From JALXCG01 sp026991065 [NCBI: Gemmatimonadota bacterium] (GTDB lineage: Bacteria; GCA-2686955), in NCBI GenBank assembly GCA_026991065.1, contig JALXCG010000404.1, forward strand, positions 1 to 6,096: a DNA stretch of 6,096 nt, written 5' to 3'. Under the pieces are notes generated by a model. The model made no database searches, was not told the DNA's origin, and saw nothing but the letters and a program-made list of their open reading frames with translations. Below are positions 1-4,975 of this stretch, piece after piece; the first letter of the stretch is position 1, and every line of letters starts with the position of its first letter. Made by a program: the position numbers and the translations under genes.

Positions 1-456
1 CAGATCCGGCGGGGCCAACCCCAGGAGTTGCTGCAAAACGCGCTCGCGAACATCAAGAACATCGGCTGAACGTTCGCGAAAAAACTCATCTTCAAAGCCC
101 TCAAACTCACGCACTACCTGCTGCGTAACTTTGGCGTAGGCATATTCCGCGACCTCCAGCCGCTGACGCACCCGGTCATAAGTCCGCGCGACCACGATCG
201 GATCGTCGAGCACCAGCAGATGCGAATCGATGATGCCGGATAATTCACGCCCCAAAGAGGCGGCGACCTGGTCGCGCAACGCGGCGAGATGGCTCCGGGC
301 GGCGGAGCGCGCCTGGTCGAAGCGGCGAATCTCCCGCTCAACCTGGCCCGCGGCGATGCGACTGCGGGTAACCTTGCCGCGACGGCCCAGCACGATCAAA
401 CTCGGCCCGATGGCCACTCCTGAAGAGGCTGCAATTCCAGCCAGTCGACGGCTCAA
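1..456 (-). CDS. ptsI: PTS Enzyme I, N-terminal part (runs off window)
   Basis: Enzyme I of the phosphoenolpyruvate phosphotransferase system is a cytoplasmic enzyme that autophosphorylates on a histidine with PEP and hands the phosphate to HPr. Only the first 152 codons are present, and the frame is open to base 1. The start is a TTG at 456-454, giving MSRRLAGIAASSGVAIGPS, the usual Enzyme I opening with a GIAxSxGxAIGP motif near residues 7-18. Further on are the PEP-utiliser N-terminal domain features SHLLVLDDPIV and ERSADVLDVRERVLQQLLG, the second near the window edge. A GAGGAG ribosome site lies nine bases upstream, inside the last codons and stop of ptsH. The stop of ptsH is only six bases away, so the two are probably translationally coupled. 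The active-site histidine (about residue 190 in the family) and the PEP-binding barrel lie outside the window. The next in-frame alternative start, a GTG, would remove the GIAAS motif. Family assignment is firm. Confidence 0.93.
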   Translation of the reverse strand, partial: MSRRLAGIAASSGVAIGPSLIVLGRRGKVTRSRIAAGQVEREIRRFDQARSAARSHLAALRDQVAASLGRELSGIIDSHLLVLDDPIVVARTYDRVRQRLEVAEYAYAKVTQQVVREFEGFEDEFFRERSADVLDVRERVLQQLLGLAPPDL

Positions 457-462
457 GACTTC

Positions 463-726
463 TCACTCCTCGAAATGGCGGGCAAAAAGATCTTTCAATG
501 CAGCGATAACCTGCTCAGCATCTTCCCCCTCCGCGCGCACGCCGATCGTGGCGCCCTGCTCCGCCGCCAGAGCGATCACGCCGAGAATGCTTTTGGCATT
601 GATCTCCTGCCCATCGCGCAGGAAGTAGACATCCGCCTTGTAAGCCGAGCACGTGCGAACAATGTGACCGGCGGGACGCAAATGAATCCCGAGTGGGTTC
701 TGAACGACCAATTCGTCGGTGGGCAA
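463..726 (-). CDS. ptsH: Phosphocarrier protein HPr
   Basis: HPr is the small cytoplasmic phosphocarrier that accepts phosphate from Enzyme I on His15 and, where HprK exists, is modified on Ser46. With the TTG at 726-724 as start the protein is 87 residues, the normal HPr length. The catalytic histidine in GIHLRPAG is then residue 15 and the regulatory serine in AKSILGV is residue 46, both at their canonical numbers. A GGAG lies nine bases before this TTG. The same frame stays open to a TTG at 792, but that would add 22 residues with no HPr homology and displace both key positions, so the shorter form is chosen. Oddities are Leu16 and Gly20 around the active site, where Ala16 is commonest. 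It lies 117 bases after hprK and six bases before ptsI, so kinase, substrate and phosphate donor are adjacent. Identity is firm and the start is well supported. Confidence 0.95.
   Translation of the reverse strand: MPTDELVVQNPLGIHLRPAGHIVRTCSAYKADVYFLRDGQEINAKSILGVIALAAEQGATIGVRAEGEDAEQVIAALKDLFARHFEE
466..471 (-). promoter_or_regulatory. Ribosome binding site of ptsI
   Basis: GAGGAG on the minus strand is made by the last two glutamate codons of ptsH and the bases around its stop, nine bases before the TTG at 456. It supports the TTG as the ptsI start and means ribosomes terminating on ptsH end on top of the next initiation region. Confidence 0.7.
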
Positions 727-735
727 AATCCGAAT

Positions 736-739
736 CTCC
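736..739 (-). promoter_or_regulatory. Ribosome binding site that fixes the ptsH start
   Basis: GGAG on the minus strand stands nine bases before the TTG at 726. Together with the His15/Ser46 numbering it decides for this TTG over the upstream in-frame TTG at 792. Confidence 0.65.
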
Positions 740-810
740 AGAAGACAGCAATCAAAGGTGCCGCTTCTACCGCAAAAGGGAACACTGCGCAAGGCTTACT
801 TCTCACGGAC

Positions 811-826
811 CGGAACTGCAGCTCCG
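811..826. repeat. 16-bp near-perfect palindrome between hprK and ptsH
   Basis: CGGAACTGCAGCTCCG is a dyad with a single mismatched pair, centred on CTGCAG, 18 bases downstream of the hprK stop. With no loop it is not a hairpin of the usual kind; a small dimeric-protein operator is possible. No matching regulator or good promoter is visible nearby, so function is unassigned. Confidence 0.3.
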
Positions 827-843
827 CCGCGCAGCCGCCAGAA

Positions 844-1815
844 CTACTCCCGATCGTGATGATGCATGTTGCGCAGTTCCGCCTGCTTCTTCATCCACTT
901 TTTGAGTCGATCGTTGAACTCACGGGCTGGATGATAGCCATATGCTTTCTGCAAGTAGTTTAGCGCGATGACTTCGGAAAGTACCGAAAGGTTTTTCCCC
1001 GGGTAGATCGGAATCACCGCGGTGTTGATCTCCACCCCCAGAATCTCCCGCGTGTGGTCGTCGATCCCGATTCGGTCGACATGGAGTTGATCCTCGCTCC
1101 ACTCCTCAAGATTGACGACCACTTCCAAACGCTTCATCGCTCGCACCGCGCGAATCCCAAACATCGTGCAGATATCGATGATGCCGATGCCTCGGAGTTC
1201 CATGTGGTGGCGTAGCAACTCATTGCCCGTGGCAATGAGGATGTCCTCCTCCTTCTTGGTGATTGTGACCGAATCATCCGCCACCAAACGGTGGCCGCGC
1301 TCGACCAGATCAAGCGCGCACTCGCTCTTACCGATACCGCTCGGGCCGGCCAGCAACAGGCCGACGCCATAAACGTCGACCATGGTTCCATGCACCGTTG
1401 TGGTCAGCGCCGCGGCGCGACGCAAGCACTCGGTCAACTCATGGATAAAAGGGGTGGTATCCATCGGGGTTCGAAACACCGCAGTACCGTGCCGCTCCAA
1501 CCGTTCCAGCAGCCCCTCGGGAGGAGTCAGTGACTTGGTGATGATCACGCAGACCAACGGGAATTGACATACACGGTCGAGCGCCGCCGCATACTCGTCG
1601 CCTTGAAGAGTCCGCAGATAGGAGATCTCGGTCTCCCCCAGAATCTGCACCCGCTCATCGAGGAAATAGTCGGTATAACCGGCCATGGCGAGCCCCGGAC
1701 GATGCACATCGACCGTCGTAATCACGCGGTCGAGAGAAGACTCCGGAGAGATCAGTGCAAGTTGCAACCGGTCGCCGAAATCCTCGAATATTCGGCGCAC
1801 TCGCGTTCCTGGCAT
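844..1815 (-). CDS. hprK: HPr kinase/phosphorylase
   Basis: This bifunctional cytoplasmic enzyme phosphorylates HPr on Ser46 with ATP or pyrophosphate and reverses the reaction by phosphorolysis. The 323-residue length is normal. The N-terminal domain shows HRPGLAMAGYTDYF and RVQILGETEISYL (about residues 38-67). The C-terminal catalytic domain has a conserved His at 142 (VHGTMVDVYG), Walker A GPSGIGKS at 157-164, the acidic pair DD at 180-181, the HprK signature ELRGIGIIDICTMFG at 206-220, and PIYPGKNLSVLSEVIALNY at 269-287. It therefore looks complete and active. The ATG at 1815 follows AGGGAA with about seven bases of spacing, and hpf ends 54 bases upstream. Its substrate HPr, with an intact Ser46, is encoded next. 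In many Proteobacteria ptsN sits between hpf and hprK and rapZ follows; neither is present here. Whether HprK acts in sugar catabolite control or in a regulatory, transport-free PTS cannot be told from this window. Confidence 0.96.
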   Translation of the reverse strand: MPGTRVRRIFEDFGDRLQLALISPESSLDRVITTVDVHRPGLAMAGYTDYFLDERVQILGETEISYLRTLQGDEYAAALDRVCQFPLVCVIITKSLTPPEGLLERLERHGTAVFRTPMDTTPFIHELTECLRRAAALTTTVHGTMVDVYGVGLLLAGPSGIGKSECALDLVERGHRLVADDSVTITKKEEDILIATGNELLRHHMELRGIGIIDICTMFGIRAVRAMKRLEVVVNLEEWSEDQLHVDRIGIDDHTREILGVEINTAVIPIYPGKNLSVLSEVIALNYLQKAYGYHPAREFNDRLKKWMKKQAELRNMHHHDRE

Positions 1816-1869
1816 GGCGGTTCCCTGTCGAGCAGTGCAGCCCGTTGGCCTGCGTGGGGGAGGGACAAC

Positions 1870-2412
1870 TCAGTCGATCAGTCCTACCGCCCCATCACGC
1901 CGCCGATAGACCACATTCACCTGCTCCGTTTCGCTGTTGCTGAAAATGAGCACTTCGCGCCCGTCATGGTCCATGCGCATCACCGCCTCTTCCAGCGCCA
2001 TCGAATCCAGATTGGAATTCGCGGTCTTCGCCAAGACACGGCGCTTGACCTCTTCCTCTTCGGCATCCCCAAAACGTGGAGCCAAGACCAGCGGCGCCGA
2101 CCCAACATCTTCTGATTTGTGGTGACCATTGATCCGCTTGCTCTTCTGGCGCTTCGCTTGGCGCTCGAGCTTGTGCGCGACCTGGTCCACCGCTGTACGC
2201 AAGTCGGAGTCACAGTCCTCGGCGTGCAAACTCCCGCGTCGGGTCTGCACATTTACATCAACCGCAATCTCTTCCCGCTTGTTGGCTTCCAGCAGACAGT
2301 CAATCGCAAGTATGCCCTCATGATAGCGCGTGAGCTTCAAAAGCCGTTGCTCGGCAATCTCCTTGACGCCCTCGGTGAGATGGAAGTTTCTCGCGGTCAC
2401 GTTGATGTTCAT
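1870..2412 (-). CDS. hpf: Ribosome hibernation promoting factor, long form
   Basis: HPF binds the small ribosomal subunit near the mRNA and tRNA channel and stores ribosomes as inactive 100S dimers in slow growth. The 180-residue protein has both parts of the long form. The N-terminal S30AE/RaiA-like domain covers about residues 1-95 (MNINVTARNFHLTEGVKE, with the basic helix end KLERQAKRQKSKR at 81-93). A charged linker follows (about 96-135, including an Asp/Glu run DAEEEE). The C-terminal dimerisation domain (about 136-180) has SMALEEAVMRMDHDGREVLI and ends NVVYRRRDGAVGLID, as in long HPFs of Bacillus type. Gammaproteobacterial HPF lacks this second domain, so the protein should dimerise ribosomes without a partner such as RMF. 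The ATG at 2412 follows GGAG with six bases of spacing. It lies in the usual place downstream of rpoN but after an unusually long, structured 307-base gap. Confidence 0.95.
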   Translation of the reverse strand: MNINVTARNFHLTEGVKEIAEQRLLKLTRYHEGILAIDCLLEANKREEIAVDVNVQTRRGSLHAEDCDSDLRTAVDQVAHKLERQAKRQKSKRINGHHKSEDVGSAPLVLAPRFGDAEEEEVKRRVLAKTANSNLDSMALEEAVMRMDHDGREVLIFSNSETEQVNVVYRRRDGAVGLID

Positions 2413-2479
2413 CTGTATCTCCAGTCACAGAAGCTCTACCTGATGCCGCAAGCAGCGGCGACCAGATCTTCGATGTTCT

Positions 2480-2508
2480 GGCTATGGTGAGTTGGTGCTG
2501 CCATAGCC
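2480..2508 (-). repeat. Inverted repeat, 8-bp stem, nearest to hpf
   Basis: On the minus strand GGCTATGG and CCATAGCC form a perfect 8-bp stem around a 13-base loop, 67 bases before the hpf start codon. The next outward pair is mismatched. No T tract follows, so it is not a typical terminator. It could be an RNA hairpin in the hpf leader or a DNA operator. Confidence 0.5.
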
Positions 2509-2524
2509 GGGTTCATTGCAACAC

Positions 2525-2546
2525 GCGAGCGCGCAAATGCGCTCGC
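2525..2546 (-). repeat. Inverted repeat, GC-rich 8-bp stem, 6-base loop
   Basis: GCGAGCGC and GCGCTCGC pair perfectly around the loop ATTTGC (minus strand). All pairs but one are G-C, so the hairpin should be stable. The downstream sequence is GTGTTGCAATG, with no T tract. It is the middle one of three hairpins spaced 16 bases apart. Confidence 0.55.
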
Positions 2547-2562
2547 AGTCGAATGACCCGCC

Positions 2563-2588
2563 GATCGCGGTGCATATTCACCACGATC
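2563..2588 (-). repeat. Inverted repeat, 10-bp stem with one G-U pair
   Basis: On the minus strand GATCGTGGTG, loop AATATG, then CACCGCGATC form a 10-bp stem whose only non-Watson-Crick pair is U-G in RNA. In the plus-strand RNA that position would be a C-A mismatch, which favours a role in the minus-strand transcript, the direction of the flanking genes. Confidence 0.6.
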
Positions 2589-2609
2589 CGCCGCTCAGGC
2601 CTCCTTTCC

Positions 2610-2631
2610 GCGGGCCCTCAAGGACGCCCGC
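2610..2631 (-). repeat. Inverted repeat, 6-bp stem downstream of rpoN
   Basis: GCGGGC and GCCCGC flank a 10-base loop, beginning 88 bases after the rpoN stop. A 6-bp GC stem is easily found by chance in DNA this rich in GC, and it is followed by GGAAAGG rather than a T run. It might be a weak or factor-assisted terminator; support is low. Confidence 0.3.
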
Positions 2632-2719
2632 CTTCTCACTCATACACGCGGTTCGTATGATTCGATCCATATTCATGCTGGAAACCAGGCCGCAGTCAAA
2701 GCGCTGGGAAAGCACCGCG

Positions 2720-4120
2720 CTACACTCGCTTACGGTAACGGCGCGAGAGGATCTTCAGCTGTTCGCGGTATTTGGCAACCGTACGTCGGGCGATTTTCAG
2801 CCCCTCTCTCTTGAGTTCGTCGGCAATCGCCTGATCACTGAGCGGATTCGCGGGATCCTCGTTTCTGATCAAGTGCAGAATCCGGTCGCGAACCGCCTTC
2901 GAAGAGACATCCGAGCCGCCATCGGACTCCAGGGAACTGCCGAAAAAGAACTTCAACTCAAAAACACCCCGGGGCGTTTGCACATACTTGCCGTTGGTCA
3001 CACGGCTCACGGTGGATTCGTGCATACCGATCGCTTCGGCAACATCCGCCAAAGTGAGCGGCTTCATATGCGCAATCCCCCGATCAAGGAAATCTCTCTG
3101 TACTTTAACAATATGGTTCATCACCTTGAGCATCGTCTGCCGCCTTTGCTCGATCGTCTTGATCAACCAGTTGGCGGAGTTCAGCTTCTCTACAACGTAT
3201 TCCTTGGTTTCCTTGGAAGTGCCATTTCCACGCCCGAGCAGCTTGCGATAAGCGTTAGAAACTCGAAGCCGCGGCAGTTCACGATCATTGAGGTGAATCT
3301 CATACTCGCCGTCGACGCGCTCCACAATCAGATCGGGAATCACACTGCGCGCACCGGTTGCCGAATAGATCTGGCCGGGGCGAGGCTCCAGAGCGCTGAT
3401 GTCGGCCACCGCTTCCCGAACCTGTTCCAACGGCACCTTTAGCGCGCGCGCGATCTGCTGGAACTTGTGCCGCTCCAGATCCGCCATGTGGTTTTCAACA
3501 ATTTTCCACGCCAGCGACCCCTCCTGGCCGGCGGCCCGCAGTTGCACAAAAAGGCACTCTTGCAATGAGCGGGCACCAACCCCCGCTGGTTCCAACGTCT
3601 GGACCGCCTCCCGCAGAACCCGCTCGACCAGTTCCGGAGGCTGATTCAGCTTCTCGGCGATCTCCTCCGTGGTCATGTCCAGCAAGCCGTTGTCATCGAG
3701 GTTGTAGATGATGTACTCGCCGATCTGCAGTTCCACCTCGGGGCGAGACTGCACACGCAACTGCTCGATCAGATGATCCTGCAACGACCGCGTGGCCGGC
3801 TGATCACGCACATACTCCTCGCGGGCTTCGTGGCTGGCGCGAGCGTAGCCGTAGTCGGTGGCATCATCGGCCTGCGACTTGAAGTACTCCTCCCACTTCT
3901 CGAACTCCTCGTCGTTCTTGCGCTCGATCTCGGGATCGACCTCTTCGATGACCGGCTCCTCACTCACCTCTTCCAATAGAGGATTGGAGATCATCTCGGC
4001 CTTAAGGGTCTGCGCGAGTTGCTGTACAGGCAGTTGCAAGAGCTTGAGCGCCTGCTGCATCTTGGGTGTCATGACCAGCTGCTGCTTTAGAGCCATGACT
4101 TGGCGGATTTGCATGTCCAT
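2720..4120 (-). CDS. rpoN: RNA polymerase sigma-54 factor
   Basis: Sigma-54 directs RNA polymerase to -24/-12 promoters that need AAA+ enhancer-binding activators. The 466 residues match the family length. Region I (about 1-50) is glutamine- and leucine-rich (ALKQQLVMTPKMQQALKLLQL) and ends in the usual NPLLEE. Region II (about 51-105) is acidic. The core-binding domain follows (about 110-240), and the DNA-binding domain contains a helix-turn-helix near 357-376 (LADVAEAIGMHESTVSRVT) and the invariant RpoN box ARRTVAKYRE at 444-453. KYVQTPRGVFELKFFF at 379-393 is also family-typical. It looks complete. The ATG at 4120 is preceded by GGAG at a rather long 12 bases; a second ATG two codons on (4114) is the alternative but is even further from it. 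It lies 137 bases after lptB, in the order conserved across many Gram-negative bacteria. No well-spaced sigma-54 promoter was found inside this window, so its targets lie elsewhere. Confidence 0.97.
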   Translation of the reverse strand: MDMQIRQVMALKQQLVMTPKMQQALKLLQLPVQQLAQTLKAEMISNPLLEEVSEEPVIEEVDPEIERKNDEEFEKWEEYFKSQADDATDYGYARASHEAREEYVRDQPATRSLQDHLIEQLRVQSRPEVELQIGEYIIYNLDDNGLLDMTTEEIAEKLNQPPELVERVLREAVQTLEPAGVGARSLQECLFVQLRAAGQEGSLAWKIVENHMADLERHKFQQIARALKVPLEQVREAVADISALEPRPGQIYSATGARSVIPDLIVERVDGEYEIHLNDRELPRLRVSNAYRKLLGRGNGTSKETKEYVVEKLNSANWLIKTIEQRRQTMLKVMNHIVKVQRDFLDRGIAHMKPLTLADVAEAIGMHESTVSRVTNGKYVQTPRGVFELKFFFGSSLESDGGSDVSSKAVRDRILHLIRNEDPANPLSDQAIADELKREGLKIARRTVAKYREQLKILSRRYRKRV

Positions 4121-4127
4121 AGGTTCG

Positions 4128-4156
4128 ATTATCTCCGAGAAGAGGCAATCTGTCGC
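4128..4156 (-). promoter_or_regulatory. Candidate sigma-70-type promoter abutting rpoN
   Basis: On the minus strand GCGACA (4156-4151) and GATAAT (4133-4128) are separated by exactly 17 bases; together they match 9 of 12 consensus positions. The -10 element ends seven bases before the rpoN ATG, so a start site would fall on or next to the ATG and give a leaderless rpoN message. The ribosome site GGAG (4136-4133) overlaps the first base of the -10 and would serve only read-through transcripts from lptB. This is sequence matching alone. Confidence 0.35.
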
Positions 4157-4257
4157 CCCCCCTCTTGCATGCCACTGGCCGATTCCGGTTCCACTTCAGG
4201 GACCACCGGCTCCAGCCCCCCGAAATGCAGGGGAACGATCTGCGCCCGTGCCGTTCT

Positions 4258-4974
4258 TCACATGCGGAATCGTTCTCCCAGGTAGATCTCTCGTGCCGCA
4301 CGGTTGTCGACCAGATCATCGGTGCCGCCCGAAATCAAGATCTTGCCCTGATGCATGATGTAAGCGTGGTCGGTAATCTCCAGGGTCTCTCTAACATTGT
4401 GATCGGTGATCAGGACGCCCAGGTTCATTCTCTTCAGAGCCAAAACGATCTCCTGGATCTCCTCGACCGCCCGCGGATCCACTCCGGCGAAGGGTTCATC
4501 CAGCAGAATGTAGGAGGGGTTCATCACCAGCGCGCGCGCAATCTCGGCCCGCCGTCGTTCCCCCCCCGAGAGTTGATAGCCCATGGTCTTTCGCACACGG
4601 CCAATGTCCAGTTTGGCCAGCGCCTCCTCTACCCGCTGCTTGCGCTCGGCCCGCGAGACCGGCAAAAAGTCCGCCACCGCCCGCACATTGTCCTCAACCG
4701 ATAGCTTGCGAAAAATCGAAGCTTCCTGAGCCAGATAACCGATGCCGAGCCGTGCCCGCCGATAGACCGGCAGCCGGGTGATGTCGTCACCATCCAGCAC
4801 AATGTGGCCGGAGTCGGGGCGCACCAGCCCCACGATCATGTGGAACGTGGTGGTCTTGCCGGCCCCGTTCGGCCCCAGGAGCCCCACGATCTCGCCGCGC
4901 TCCACCCGTACTGAGACCTGGTCCACCACCCGCCGCTTGCGGTAGTGCTTGATCAGTTCGCGCGTCTCAAGCAT
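4258..4974 (-). CDS. lptB: LPS export system ATPase LptB
   Basis: LptB is the cytoplasmic ABC ATPase that, with LptF and LptG, extracts lipopolysaccharide from the inner membrane and drives it across the periplasmic LptC-LptA bridge. At 238 residues it matches the family. It has Walker A GPNGAGKT at 34-41, the Q-loop with Gln83 (GYLAQEASIFRKLSV), the ABC signature LSGGE at 135-139, Walker B ILLDE at 156-160 with PFAGVDP, and the switch His192 in ITDHNVRETL. GYLAQEASIFRKL, LSGGERRRAEIARAL and the ITDHNVRETL stretch are characteristic of LptB among ABC ATPases. The chosen start is ATG at 4974, one base after the stop of the OstA-like gene, with GGGAGG eight bases upstream inside that gene. The frame stays open to 5094, but the added residues have no family counterpart. 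The tight junction suggests coupled synthesis with its periplasmic partner. Confidence 0.97.
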   Translation of the reverse strand: MLETRELIKHYRKRRVVDQVSVRVERGEIVGLLGPNGAGKTTTFHMIVGLVRPDSGHIVLDGDDITRLPVYRRARLGIGYLAQEASIFRKLSVEDNVRAVADFLPVSRAERKQRVEEALAKLDIGRVRKTMGYQLSGGERRRAEIARALVMNPSYILLDEPFAGVDPRAVEEIQEIVLALKRMNLGVLITDHNVRETLEITDHAYIMHQGKILISGGTDDLVDNRAAREIYLGERFRM

Positions 4975-4975
4975 C

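Larger units (their letters stand above)
2413..2719. other. Structured rpoN-hpf intergenic region
   Basis: These 307 bases hold no protein gene that I can recognise. On the minus strand, in the direction of transcription, they contain four inverted repeats (2631-2610, 2588-2563, 2546-2525 and 2508-2480), the last three separated by 16 bases each. An octamer AAAGGAGG (2607-2600), complementary to the 16S anti-Shine-Dalgarno, lies between the first two. It is followed 15 bases later by a 23-codon frame (2584-2513) rich in arginine, which I do not annotate as a gene. None of the repeats is followed by a T run, so none is a standard intrinsic terminator. A weak promoter-like pair, TTGACT with ATGAAT 17 bases on (2699-2671), is not convincing. 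The likely role is the leader, processing site or attenuator of hpf; this is inference. Confidence 0.55.

Noticed and set aside
747-763. Sigma-54-like site CGGCAC...TTGCT upstream of ptsH on the minus strand
   Set aside because: There are 11 bases between the GG and GC elements where sigma-54 needs 10; this spacing is strict and the first base is C rather than T.
764-792. TTGCGC and TAGAAG 17 bases apart upstream of ptsH
   Set aside because: Only about 7 of 12 consensus positions match, a level common by chance.
1564-2115. Plus-strand open frame of 183 codons opposite the start of hprK and the end of hpf
   Set aside because: It overlaps two firm genes on the other strand and shows no family features.
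2480-2631. Rho-independent terminator after rpoN
   Set aside because: Stems are present but none is followed by a T run on the minus strand, so no intrinsic terminator is called.
2671-2699. TTGACT with ATGAAT 17 bases downstream, just after rpoN
   Set aside because: The -35 is good but the -10 matches only 3 of 6 and lacks the key first two bases; too weak to call as the hpf promoter.
2516-3442. Plus-strand open frame of 308 codons covering the rpoN-hpf gap and the 3' half of rpoN
   Set aside because: Most of it is antisense to the highly conserved rpoN DNA-binding domain; no recognisable motif and no convincing start signals.
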